Source: Chryseobacterium gleum
GTDB taxonomy: Bacteria; Bacteroidota; Bacteroidia; Flavobacteriales_D; Sanyastnellaceae
DNA: 33,103 bases
Assembly: GCA_945874695.1 (NCBI GenBank)
Contig: CAMCHP010000033.1
Coordinates: 1 to 33,103, forward strand
Direction: 5' to 3'
In this document: positions 14,469-22,549 of the stretch, piece by piece
Layout of the letters: each line of letters begins with the position of its first letter
How positions within the stretch are numbered: the stretch's first letter is position 1
Notes under the pieces: model-generated
Databases searched by the model: none
Told to the model about the DNA's origin: nothing
What the model saw: the letters and a program-made list of their open reading frames with translations, nothing else
Made by a program: the position numbers and the translations under genes

Positions 14469-15732
14469 CCTCGAAAGTTTTCGGCTCGCCATTGCGCAAC
14501 ACCGTAACAGACGTTGTATCGCCCGGTGCGAAGATGGCGAGGCCTTCCATGTACTTGTAGATATCGGTGACTTCAATTTCGCCCATGCGAACTACAATGT
14601 CGCCTTTGATCAAACCTGCCGTGTGGGCTGGGCGGTCTTCACTTACCCCATCAAGGCGCATTCCTTCTTTGTCATACATGTAATCGGGAACAATGCCCAA
14701 GGTTACTTTGAAGCGGGGTGCATCCTCGCTGCTTTGGTCTTTGGTTTTCGTAAACGCCAGTAAATCGGTCGCATTTGTATCAACGTTGCGCACAATGCGC
14801 TCAACGAAGTTGATCACGTCAACTAAACCTGTGAAATTCAATTTTTCAGCATCGTCAGTTGGTTTGTGGTAGTCTTCATGCTGACCCGTGAAGAAATGCA
14901 ACACCGGTTTGTCAGCAAGGTAGAACGAGGTGTGATCAGACGGGCCAACACCTGACTCATGAAAGAGCAGTTGAAGGCTGTCGTTGTTCGATGCCGCAAT
15001 TGCATCGTTCCAAAACGGTGAAGTGCCTGTGCCATAAACGGCCAACGCACGTTCGCTGTTCATGCGGCCAACCATGTCCATGTTCAACATGCAGCTCACC
15101 TTTTCTAGGGGAATGGTGCTGTTTTCAATAAAGCTTTTCGATCCAATGAGCCCCTTTTCTTCGCCTGAAAAAGCGATGAAAAGCAGGTTGTGGTTGGTTT
15201 TCGTTTCAGCAAAACGCGCAGCCAACTCAATCAGTGCAGCCACACCACTGGCATTGTCATCGGCACCATTGTGAATGGCCGTTTCACCGATCGCCAAAGA
15301 GTTTTCATCGCCCATACCGAGGTGGTCATAATGCGCCCCGATGATGATCCAGCGCTCAGCACCGCGGTCTAAAACACCAATCACATTGCGCCCGGTAACC
15401 GACTGAACGGGCCCCATGGCTAAACGTGTGGTGTCGCCTTCGCCATGTTTGCGCACCGGCGGGTGAGGTCTGAATGTGAAGTCTTGAAACCACAAGCTAT
15501 CGCCTTTCGGACTGAGTTTTGCTTCGCGAAAGCGGTTGGCAATATATTCTGCAGCGCGTTTTTCACCTTCAGAGCCTGTTGCTCTTCCTTCAAACGCATC
15601 GCTTGCCAAAACATTTACATCTTCCGTCAATCGGACGATTAATCGTTCATTCGAAGTAGTTGTTGGTCCGCAAGCCGCCAACGAAGCAAGCACAAATGCA
15701 GAAGAAACAATGAAAATTGAACTCAGTTTCAT
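14455..15732 (-). CDS. M28 family zinc aminopeptidase, PDZ-containing lipoprotein
   Basis: This 425-residue protein has a lipoprotein signal peptide with lipobox LAAC (C21), so it is anchored in an envelope membrane. A PA-like insert is lacking; the M28 catalytic domain (about 30-315) carries the two-zinc ligands H134 (GAHYDHLG), D158 (NGADDNASG), E192 with general base E191 (SGEEKG), D219 (NMDMVGR) and H289 (DYHKPTDD). A PDZ domain closes the protein (about 340-425, with RPAHTAGLIKGDIVVRMG). Enzymes of this type remove N-terminal residues from periplasmic peptides; the PDZ domain may select C-termini. The gene is convergent with the MobA fusion (14-bp overlap) and divergent from the beta-propeller lipoprotein, with overlapping promoter boxes between them. 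Confidence 0.92.
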   Translation of the reverse strand: MKLSSIFIVSSAFVLASLAACGPTTTSNERLIVRLTEDVNVLASDAFEGRATGSEGEKRAAEYIANRFREAKLSPKGDSLWFQDFTFRPHPPVRKHGEGDTTRLAMGPVQSVTGRNVIGVLDRGAERWIIIGAHYDHLGMGDENSLAIGETAIHNGADDNASGVAALIELAARFAETKTNHNLLFIAFSGEEKGLIGSKSFIENSTIPLEKVSCMLNMDMVGRMNSERALAVYGTGTSPFWNDAIAASNNDSLQLLFHESGVGPSDHTSFYLADKPVLHFFTGQHEDYHKPTDDAEKLNFTGLVDVINFVERIVRNVDTNATDLLAFTKTKDQSSEDAPRFKVTLGIVPDYMYDKEGMRLDGVSEDRPAHTAGLIKGDIVVRMGEIEVTDIYKYMEGLAIFAPGDTTSVTVLRNGEPKTFEVIWD

Positions 15733-15765
15733 GGATATTTACTCTAGAGGTTGGCGCTTATTTTC

Positions 15766-15773
15766 TAATTTTG
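15766..15773 (+). promoter_or_regulatory. -7 box of the beta-propeller lipoprotein gene
   Basis: TAATTTTG matches TAnnTTTG, 43 bases before ATG 15817. It lies only 20 bp from the opposite-strand box at 15794-15801, so the two promoters face into each other. Confidence 0.4.
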
Positions 15774-15793
15774 CGCTCGAATTAAAATCTGCA

Positions 15794-15801
15794 CAAAAGT
15801 A
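15794..15801 (-). promoter_or_regulatory. -7 box of the M28 peptidase gene
   Basis: On the minus strand TACTTTTG matches TAnnTTTG, 61 bases before ATG 15732. No -33 element at ideal spacing is seen. The leader would run back across the plus-strand box at 15766-15773. Confidence 0.4.
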
Positions 15802-15816
15802 CGCAGAACCATCCAA

Positions 15817-16920
15817 ATGAAGAACCTCTACATTTTGACTTTCGGGCTCTTATTGCTCACCGCCTGCGGAAACACCGATTCATCTACAGAGCAAGCTGCG
15901 CCTGCGGTTGACAGCCTTGCAAATCCATTGATCTATCCGCAAGAAGTCCACTTTAAGAACATGCGCCAGTTAACCTTCGGAGGTGACAACGCCGAAGCCT
16001 ATTGGAGTTTCGGAAACGACATGCTCGTTTTTCAAGCAATCAATCCACAATGGGGCGTAAGCTGCGACCAAATTTACGTGATGAAAATGAACGGTGAGCG
16101 CCTTGACAGTGTGCCCCCGCTGCGGGTTTCAACCGGACTAGGCCGCACGACCTGCGCATTTTTCATGCCCGGTGACTCAACTTTCATTTATGCGTCAACC
16201 CATTTGGCCAATGACAGCTGCCCGCCTGTTCCTGAGCGCAAAGCTGGACGTTATGTTTGGCCGATTTACAACACGTATGACATTTTTGAAGCTGATTTGA
16301 ACGGCAATATTATTCGCCAGCTCACCAACAGTGAAAGCTACGATGCTGAGGCAACGGTTTCTCCCAAAGGCGATAAAATCGTGTTTACCAGCATGCGCAG
16401 CGGCGACCTCGAATTGTACACAATGAATATTGATGGCAGCGATTTGCGCCAAATCACAAGCGATTTAGGTTACGACGGCGGCGCGTTTTTCTCGCCCGAC
16501 GGTTCAAAACTCATTTGGCGTGCAAGCCGTCCTAAAACCGATGAAGAAATTGCGAAGTACAAAGGTTTGCTTAGCGAAGGTTTGGTGGAGCCCACCAACA
16601 TGGAGCTTTTTGTTGCGAATGTTGATGGCAGCGAAATGCGCCAACTCACCCAACTCGGCAAAGCCAATTGGGCGCCCTATTTTCACCCGAGCGGCGAGAA
16701 AGTATTGTTCGCTTCGAATCACGCGAGTGAAGCTGGCTTTCCGTTCAACATTTACATGATCAATCTCGACGGAAGCGGACTGGAGCAAATCACCTTTGAC
16801 GGTGCCTTCGACAGCTTTCCGATGTTCTCTTTCGATGGCAAATACTTAGCGTTTTCGAGCAACCGCAACAACGGACGCACGCGAAACACCAACATGTTCA
16901 TCGCTGAATGGGTCGATTAA
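15817..16920 (+). CDS. TolB-like beta-propeller (PD40 repeat) lipoprotein
   Basis: This 367-residue protein has a lipoprotein signal (LLTAC, C17). It is built from PD40/TolB-type repeats: RQLTFGGDNAEAYWSF, RQLTNSESYDAEATVSPKGD, RQITSDLGYDGGAFFSPDGS, RQLTQLGKANWAPYFHPSGE and EQITFDGAFDSFPMFSFDGK, each with the QLT/QIT plus SPDG pattern of one propeller blade. No peptidase domain follows, so it is probably a binding or scaffold protein in the periplasm or at a membrane face. It is divergent from the M28 peptidase lipoprotein, and related peptidases and TolB-like proteins are sometimes neighbours in Bacteroidota, but a joint role is only inferred. The next small gene starts within its last 13 bases. 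Confidence 0.9.
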   Translation: MKNLYILTFGLLLLTACGNTDSSTEQAAPAVDSLANPLIYPQEVHFKNMRQLTFGGDNAEAYWSFGNDMLVFQAINPQWGVSCDQIYVMKMNGERLDSVPPLRVSTGLGRTTCAFFMPGDSTFIYASTHLANDSCPPVPERKAGRYVWPIYNTYDIFEADLNGNIIRQLTNSESYDAEATVSPKGDKIVFTSMRSGDLELYTMNIDGSDLRQITSDLGYDGGAFFSPDGSKLIWRASRPKTDEEIAKYKGLLSEGLVEPTNMELFVANVDGSEMRQLTQLGKANWAPYFHPSGEKVLFASNHASEAGFPFNIYMINLDGSGLEQITFDGAFDSFPMFSFDGKYLAFSSNRNNGRTRNTNMFIAEWVD

Positions 16921-17057
16921 ACGCATCCAACAACGACAAGCCTGCCGCGGCTTCGTGGTTGAAGCGATTGGGCTGGGGGGCATTTTTGTTCTTCCTGCTC
17001 AAAGGCATTGCGTGGCTTTTCGTTTTCTGGTTCGGTTTTGAACTCTTCAGTTGCTAA
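16908..17057 (+). CDS. Small (49-residue) single-span membrane protein
   Basis: An ATG at 16908, overlapping the end of the lipoprotein gene by 13 bases, opens a 49-residue frame ending TAA at 17055-17057. It has a short polar, Asn/Lys/Ala-rich N-terminus, then WLKRLGWGAFLFFLLKGIAW, then an aromatic-rich tail ending FGFELFSC. One membrane span (about 24-44) preceded by Lys-Arg suggests an inner-membrane protein with its N-terminus in the cytosol. From memory, tiny Bacteroidota proteins with a KRLG-GFLFFLxKGLxWL pattern exist, usually unnamed. The frame fills the gap up to mtaB almost exactly, which supports it. The function is unknown. Confidence 0.7.
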   Translation: MGRLNASNNDKPAAASWLKRLGWGAFLFFLLKGIAWLFVFWFGFELFSC

Positions 17058-17081
17058 CCCTTCTATGCCGTTGGGGTTCAC

Positions 17082-17089
17082 TATATTTA
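17082..17089 (+). promoter_or_regulatory. -7-like box abutting the mtaB start
   Basis: TATATTTA (one change from TAnnTTTG) is followed by CCCT and then ATG 17094. The 4-base spacing is the same as in front of the amylase, thioesterase, DUF2807-like and esterase genes, and would give a leaderless mRNA. Confidence 0.4.
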
Positions 17090-17093
17090 CCCT

Positions 17094-18404
17094 ATGATTT
17101 CACAACGCAAAGTGGCCCTGTACACGCTCGGTTGTAAGCTCAACTTCGCTGAGACATCAACCATTGCCCGCAACTTTGCTGATGCAGGCTTCGGCCGCGT
17201 TGAAATCGATGAACAACCCGATGTGGTTGTCATTAACACCTGTTCAGTAACCGATCACGCTGATAAAAAGTGCCGCAACATTGTGCGGCGTGCACTCAAC
17301 AGCAATCCCAATGCCTTGGTTGCGGTTATTGGGTGCTATGCCCAGTTGAAACCCACCGAAATTGCAGAAATCCCGGGTGTTGACCTCGTACTCGGGGCCA
17401 ATGAGAAATTCAACCTCACCGAACATCTCGCAACCCTCGAGAAAAGTTCAGGTAAAGGCAAGGTTGTAACGGCGCACATCAAAGAAACGAACCAGTTCAT
17501 TCCCTCCTTCTCGACGGGTGACCGCACGCGTACTTTTTTGAAAGTGCAAGACGGCTGCAATTACTTTTGCGCCTTCTGTACAATTCCGCTTGCTCGGGGT
17601 AAAAGTCGCAGTGCGACCATACAAACCACGTTGCTTGAAGCACAAAAAGCGATTGATGCTGACGCCAAAGAAATCGTATTAACCGGGGTGAATATTGGTG
17701 ATTTCGGAACCGCACACAACGAGAACCTGCTCGGGTTAATTCAAGAACTCGATCAACTGTCAGGTGTCGAGCGTTACCGAATCTCATCCATCGAACCTAA
17801 CTTGCTCACCAACGAAATCATCGACTTTGTTGCGACGAGCAAGCGCTTTCTTCCCCACTTCCACATCCCGCTGCAAAGCGGAAATGACAATACCCTGTCG
17901 GCCATGCGTCGCCGCTACCGCACAGCCGATTATGCTGACCGTGTAAAACACATCATCGCACGCATGCCCAACGCTTGCATTGGGGTTGATGTAATCGTAG
18001 GATTCCCCGGTGAAAGCGACGCCGATTTCGAAGCCACCTATGCCTTCTTGCTCGACTTGCCTATCGGCTATCTTCATGTGTTTACCTACTCTGAACGGCC
18101 CAATACAACCGCTTTGCGCATCGCCGATGTTGTTCCAATGGATGTTCGCGCAGAACGAAATCACCGCCTGCGCATTCTCAGCTTGAAGAAAAAACGTGCC
18201 TTTTATGAGGCCCACCTTGGCAATAAACAACACGTGCTTTTTGAAGCCTCTGAGCACGATGGAAAAATGCACGGCTTTACAGCCAACTACATCAAAGTTG
18301 AAGCTCCTTTTCACGCCGATCTCGTCAATACCATTGTTGAGGTTGAACTCTTGAATATTAATGCTGACGGACATGTTGACGTCGCACTTCCTGTCACCGT
18401 CTAA
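17094..18404 (+). CDS. mtaB: tRNA t6A37 methylthiotransferase MtaB
   Basis: MtaB is a radical SAM methylthiotransferase that converts t6A to ms2t6A at position 37 of tRNAs reading ANN codons. The 436-residue protein has the N-terminal UPF0004 domain with C14 (TLGCKLNFAE), C50 (INTCSVTDHADKKC) and C81 (VIGCYAQ) for the auxiliary Fe-S cluster. The radical SAM core has CNYFCAFC (C155, C159, C162) and GARGKSRS-type flanking sequence (PLARGKSRS). A short TRAM-like beta domain ends the protein (about 370-436). TLGCKLN rather than MiaB's form, and the length, point to MtaB. The start is supported by the TATATTTA box. lgt follows after 9 bases. Confidence 0.94.
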   Translation: MISQRKVALYTLGCKLNFAETSTIARNFADAGFGRVEIDEQPDVVVINTCSVTDHADKKCRNIVRRALNSNPNALVAVIGCYAQLKPTEIAEIPGVDLVLGANEKFNLTEHLATLEKSSGKGKVVTAHIKETNQFIPSFSTGDRTRTFLKVQDGCNYFCAFCTIPLARGKSRSATIQTTLLEAQKAIDADAKEIVLTGVNIGDFGTAHNENLLGLIQELDQLSGVERYRISSIEPNLLTNEIIDFVATSKRFLPHFHIPLQSGNDNTLSAMRRRYRTADYADRVKHIIARMPNACIGVDVIVGFPGESDADFEATYAFLLDLPIGYLHVFTYSERPNTTALRIADVVPMDVRAERNHRLRILSLKKKRAFYEAHLGNKQHVLFEASEHDGKMHGFTANYIKVEAPFHADLVNTIVEVELLNINADGHVDVALPVTV

Positions 18405-18413
18405 ACATAGCCC

Positions 18414-19652
18414 ATGTATCCTAATCTCTATTTCGCCCTTTACGACCTCTTCGGAATCGACTTACCAGCGCTGAAGCTCATCAACTCGTTCGGATTGTTC
18501 GTAGCGCTTGCGTTCTTGGCTGCAAGTCGAACCCTATCAATGGAGTTGCGACGCAAAGAAAAAGAAGGCTTGCTCAAAGGCGACCGCGTGAAAACAGAAG
18601 TTGGAAAGCCGGCCTCTCCCCTCGATATTGCTTCGAGCGCACTCATCGGATTTATTTTTGGCTTCAAGTTCATTTACCTCTTTTTGAATGCTGGCGATTT
18701 ATTCAATGGTGGTGGCTTGCCGCAACAGCATATCTTTTCAACCAAGGGTAGCTGGCTTTGGGGCATTGTTTTGGCTATCGCCTTCGGCGGATGGAGATGG
18801 TACGAAGCCAAGAAGAATGCACTCCCGAAACCCGAAATCAAAGAGGTTTACCGCCCGGTTTGGCAGCACACCGGAAACATCACGCTGGTTGCCGCTATTT
18901 TCGGAATTCTTGGCGCGAAGTTTTTTCACCTCTTTGAGAATCCGGCCGAATTCATCGACTTTTTCAAGAATCCTTCGCTCGAAAGCTTTCTAGGCGGATT
19001 AACAATCTACGGCGGGTTGATCATGGGAGCCCTCGGAGTGTACTGGTATTCGCGAAAAATCAAAGTTGCCTTTATCCATTTATGTGATGCTACGGCCCCA
19101 GGTCTTATGCTTGCATATGGTGTTGGCCGCATGGGTTGTCAGGTTTCAGGCGATGGCGACTGGGGAATACCCAACGTAAACCCAAAACCCGAATGGCTCA
19201 GTTGGCTCCCTGATTGGGCATGGAGTTACCAATACCCCAACAACGTGAATGCCGTCATGGGCCCGCGCGAAGCAGGTTATACCGGTAAACTCATCGAAAA
19301 AACCACTGACCCTTGGCCCATTTTCGAGGGCTACGGCACCTACCTCGATCCGGGCGTGTACCCCACTCCACTTTATGAGGTGGTTATGGCCCTGATTATT
19401 TTTGTGGTGCTGTGGTCATTGCGCAAGCGGATCAAAATCCCGGGAATGATTTTCGGCATCTACCTTATTTTCAACGGCCTTGAACGCTTTTTCATCGAGA
19501 AAATTCGTGTTAACAGCACCTACAATCTGTTTGGCGCTGAAATCACCCAAGCCGAAATTATTTCAACCCTGACATTCATTGGTGGCGTGGCTTGGGTCGT
19601 TTACCTCCTGCGCAAAAACAAGAAAAATCATGGATCTCCACAAACTGTGTGA
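18414..19652 (+). CDS. lgt: Prolipoprotein diacylglyceryl transferase Lgt, long form
   Basis: Lgt transfers diacylglycerol from phosphatidylglycerol to the lipobox cysteine of prolipoproteins in the inner membrane. The family signature GRMGCQVSGDGDWG is at 238-251, and the C-terminal NGLERFFIEKIR region (354-365) is conserved. At 412 residues it is much longer than E. coli Lgt (291); the extra length lies in the first cytosol/membrane region (about 40-150) and in the loop after the signature. The GGLTIYGGLIMG segment (194-205) has Tyr199 where E. coli Lgt has its essential His103, judged by eye. Several lipoproteins with clear lipoboxes are encoded in this window, so Lgt activity is expected. 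The end overlaps the IMPase-family gene by 23 bases. Confidence 0.93.
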   Translation: MYPNLYFALYDLFGIDLPALKLINSFGLFVALAFLAASRTLSMELRRKEKEGLLKGDRVKTEVGKPASPLDIASSALIGFIFGFKFIYLFLNAGDLFNGGGLPQQHIFSTKGSWLWGIVLAIAFGGWRWYEAKKNALPKPEIKEVYRPVWQHTGNITLVAAIFGILGAKFFHLFENPAEFIDFFKNPSLESFLGGLTIYGGLIMGALGVYWYSRKIKVAFIHLCDATAPGLMLAYGVGRMGCQVSGDGDWGIPNVNPKPEWLSWLPDWAWSYQYPNNVNAVMGPREAGYTGKLIEKTTDPWPIFEGYGTYLDPGVYPTPLYEVVMALIIFVVLWSLRKRIKIPGMIFGIYLIFNGLERFFIEKIRVNSTYNLFGAEITQAEIISTLTFIGGVAWVVYLLRKNKKNHGSPQTV

Positions 19653-20415
19653 TGACGTTGCGCAAATCAGCCGTGAGGTAGCCGCATGGATTGCCGAGCA
19701 GCGTGTGCAACTTGCCGAAATCGAATCGAAATCGCTCAACAACCTGGTTTCGTATGTTGATAAAGGCGCCGAAGAGCAGTTTGTGCGCCGGCTGACAGCA
19801 TTGGTACCCGGTGCAGGTTTTATTGCCGAAGAAGGAACCGGTGAACGCAGTTCAGGTGAATTCAATTGGATCATCGACCCGCTTGATGGTACAACCAACT
19901 TCTTGCACCAACTCCCGTTGTGGTGCACAAGCGTCGCCCTGCTTCAAAACAACACCCTCGTGTTGGGCGTAATTGCCGATCATAACCATAGCGAAGTGTT
20001 CACCGCTGTGCGCGGCGGTGGTGCCTTCTGCAACGGCAAACCCATCCGAACCTCACCTACCCTGCAATTGCGTGATGCCTTGCTCGGAACAGGCTTTCCT
20101 TACCACGATTTTGGCCGCCAAGAAGCCTATTTGCAATTGCTTGGTGAAGTCACACGCGCTACACGCGGTGTGCGTCGCCCGGGCAGTGCCGCACTCGACC
20201 TCGCCTATGTCGCTTGTGGTCGATTCGACGGCTTTTATGAATACCGCCTCAATCCGTGGGATGTCGCCGCCGGCATCTTGCTCGTTGAAGAAGCAGGCGG
20301 CCGTGTGACTGAGTTTTACGCCGACGGAGATCCCGTTTTTGGTGATGACATTATCGCAACCAACGGCCATATCCACGCCGAATTTCAGGCACTTGTGGCA
20401 CAATTTCAGGTCTGA
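19630..20415 (+). CDS. Inositol monophosphatase family phosphatase (SuhB/CysQ-like)
   Basis: This 261-residue enzyme is a Mg2+-dependent phosphomonoesterase with the family motifs EE (67-68, AEEGTGE), DPLDGTTNF (83-91) and NPWDVAAG (208-215). These supply the metal ligands and catalytic water site. Possible substrates are inositol-1-phosphate, other sugar phosphates or PAP; sequence alone does not decide. I chose ATG 19630 (MDLHKLCDDV) rather than 19579, because the earlier codon adds 17 residues not expected in the family. The start lies 23 bases inside lgt, so it is probably co-transcribed with mtaB and lgt. Confidence 0.92.
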   Translation: MDLHKLCDDVAQISREVAAWIAEQRVQLAEIESKSLNNLVSYVDKGAEEQFVRRLTALVPGAGFIAEEGTGERSSGEFNWIIDPLDGTTNFLHQLPLWCTSVALLQNNTLVLGVIADHNHSEVFTAVRGGGAFCNGKPIRTSPTLQLRDALLGTGFPYHDFGRQEAYLQLLGEVTRATRGVRRPGSAALDLAYVACGRFDGFYEYRLNPWDVAAGILLVEEAGGRVTEFYADGDPVFGDDIIATNGHIHAEFQALVAQFQV

Positions 20416-20551
20416 ACCGACGATCCGTCAGCCAGCTATCCTTTTTAACTGTCAAACTGACACACTTCGGTGTTCGGTATAGGTTTTGAATACAAGCGAC
20501 CATCCGGCCGCTGAGGCCGAAAAAAAATACTGAATCGTAATTCAACATACC
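20416..20551 (+). other. Intergenic leader of htpG with two small hairpins
   Basis: This 136-bp gap holds no gene. Two short dyads are visible: ACAC-TTCG-GTGT (20462-20473, a UUCG tetraloop) and CGGCC-GCTGA-GGCCG (20505-20519) followed by eight As. Neither has a T-tract on the plus strand, so they are not clear terminators. A TAGGTTTTG near 20480 is one base longer than the -7 consensus. A heat-shock element of known type is not recognisable. Confidence 0.35.
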
Positions 20552-22453
20552 ATGCAACAAGGAACCATCAACGTATCAACGGAGAACATTTTCCCCATTA
20601 TCAAGAAGTTTCTGTATTCAGATCATGAGATTTTCTTGCGCGAACTTGTTTCAAACGCTGTTGACGCAAGTCAGAAAGTGAAAACCCTTTCGGGCATCGG
20701 CGAAATGAAGGCTGACACGCAAAAATTGCGCGTAGAAGTTATCCTCGATGCCAAAGCCGGTACCCTTACCGTGCGCGATAATGGCATCGGCATGACCGCT
20801 GAAGAAGTTGATCGCTACATCAACCAAATCGCGTTTTCAGGCGCCGAAGAGTTCTTGACAAAATACAAAGACAGTGAGGTGAAAAACGCCATCATCGGTC
20901 ACTTCGGTTTGGGCTTTTATTCGGCCTTCATGGTGGCGTCGAAGGTTGAGATCATTACCCGATCGCAACAACCCAATGCCGTTCCTGTGAAGTGGACCTG
21001 CGATGGCAGTCCGAACTACACCATGGAAGAAACCACCAAGAAAACCAAAGGGACGGATATCGTACTTCACATCGCTGAAGACTCAAAAGAATTTTTAGAA
21101 GAGTCACGCATTTCAGGCATCTTGAACAAGTACTGCAAGTTCATGCCGGTGCCTGTGATTTTTGGAAAGAAAACGGAATGGATTGACGATCCATCGGGTG
21201 AGCTCGACGAAGAAGGTGAAGTAAAAAAGGTGAGCACTGAAGTTGAAAACGTGATCAACAACACCCTTCCAGCTTGGACGCGAAAGCCGGCTGATTTGAG
21301 CGACGAAGACTACAGCGCGTTTTACCGCGAGTTGTATCCGATGACGTTTGAAGACCCCTTGTTTCATATTCACTTGAATGTCGATTACCCGTTTAACTTA
21401 ACGGGTGTGCTCTTCTTCCCGAAGTTGAAGCAAAACATGGAGTTGCAGAAGAATAAAATTCATTTGTACTCAAACCAAGTCTTCATCACCGACAACGTCG
21501 AGAACATCGTTCCTGACTTCTTAACGCTGCTTCACGGCGTGATTGATTCGCCCGATATTCCACTGAACGTATCGCGGTCTTACTTGCAAGAAGACAGCAA
21601 TGTGAAAAAGATTTCAGCGCACATCACCAAAAAGGTTGCTGACAAGCTGAATTCGATGTTCAACAACGATCGCGCTGACTTCGAAAGCAAATGGGAAAGC
21701 ATTCGTGTTTTCATTGAGTACGGCATGTTGACCGACGATAAGTTCTTTGAAAAAGGCTTGAAATTTGGACTTTTCAAGAACACCGACGGCCAGTTTAGCA
21801 CATTGGAAGAGTTGAAGGCACGTTTGACGGTAAACCAAAAAGACAAAAACGGGAAAATCATCGTGCTTTACACCGCTGACGCGGTTTTGCAGCACGATCG
21901 CATTGCCAAGGCCAAAGCCATGGGGTACGAAGTGGCAGTACTTGAAGGTCCACTCGCCGCGCATTTCATGCAACGTATGGAGGGACATGACAGCGAATTG
22001 CAATTCCGTCGCGTTGACTCTGACACGTTGAGCAAACTCATCGAAAAAGACGAAACACCCACCTCGCTATTGAGTGAAGCGCAAGAACAAGCGCTCAAGC
22101 CCATCATCGAAAGTGTAGCTGGAAGCGAACACTACAAAGTGCAATTCGCCCCCATGTCGGTGAGCGAACAGCCCATGGTTGTAACCCAATCTGAATTCAT
22201 GCGACGCATGAAAGAACAACAAATGACCGGTGGCGGCGGATTCAATGTGTTTGGTGATTTACCTGAAACCTACAATTTGGTGGTAAACAGCAACCACCCC
22301 CTCATTGAAAAAATTGCTAACTGGACCGATGCAGACAAGCAGAAGTCGCATTTGAAGCAGCTTACAGACCTTGCACTGTTGAGCAATGGCTTGCTGAAAG
22401 GCGAAGCATTGTCACAATTCGTTGAGCGCTCCGTAGAGCTCATCGAAGCATAA
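20552..22453 (+). CDS. htpG: Molecular chaperone HtpG (Hsp90)
   Basis: HtpG is the bacterial Hsp90, an ATP-driven dimeric chaperone in the cytosol. The 633-residue protein is complete. The GHKL ATPase domain (1 to about 215) has LRELVSNAVDAS (29-40, catalytic E31 and N35), DNGIGM (76-81) and GHFGLGFYS (116-124). The middle domain (about 240-480) has the typical LYVRRVFI-like surface as IHLYSNQVFITDN and the SRSYLQ loop that contacts ATP. The C-terminal dimerisation domain includes FMRRMKEQQM and ends without an MEEVD tail, as in other bacterial forms. It stands between the IMPase-family gene and lemA with its own leader. Confidence 0.97.
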   Translation: MQQGTINVSTENIFPIIKKFLYSDHEIFLRELVSNAVDASQKVKTLSGIGEMKADTQKLRVEVILDAKAGTLTVRDNGIGMTAEEVDRYINQIAFSGAEEFLTKYKDSEVKNAIIGHFGLGFYSAFMVASKVEIITRSQQPNAVPVKWTCDGSPNYTMEETTKKTKGTDIVLHIAEDSKEFLEESRISGILNKYCKFMPVPVIFGKKTEWIDDPSGELDEEGEVKKVSTEVENVINNTLPAWTRKPADLSDEDYSAFYRELYPMTFEDPLFHIHLNVDYPFNLTGVLFFPKLKQNMELQKNKIHLYSNQVFITDNVENIVPDFLTLLHGVIDSPDIPLNVSRSYLQEDSNVKKISAHITKKVADKLNSMFNNDRADFESKWESIRVFIEYGMLTDDKFFEKGLKFGLFKNTDGQFSTLEELKARLTVNQKDKNGKIIVLYTADAVLQHDRIAKAKAMGYEVAVLEGPLAAHFMQRMEGHDSELQFRRVDSDTLSKLIEKDETPTSLLSEAQEQALKPIIESVAGSEHYKVQFAPMSVSEQPMVVTQSEFMRRMKEQQMTGGGGFNVFGDLPETYNLVVNSNHPLIEKIANWTDADKQKSHLKQLTDLALLSNGLLKGEALSQFVERSVELIEA

Positions 22454-22549
22454 AACCGTATAAACGTGTTTGTATCCGCTCATCCGAATGGGCGGGTGCA
22501 GACACTTAGAAATCACGATCTTCGTTACAAATTGTTTAAGAACACTACA

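Noticed and set aside
17784-18374. A 196-residue minus-strand open frame
   Set aside because: It is antisense to mtaB, whose reading frame is certain.
20505-20519. GC-rich hairpin followed by eight As as a terminator of the IMPase-family gene
   Set aside because: The plus strand has no T-tract after it, and on the minus strand the T-run comes before the hairpin.
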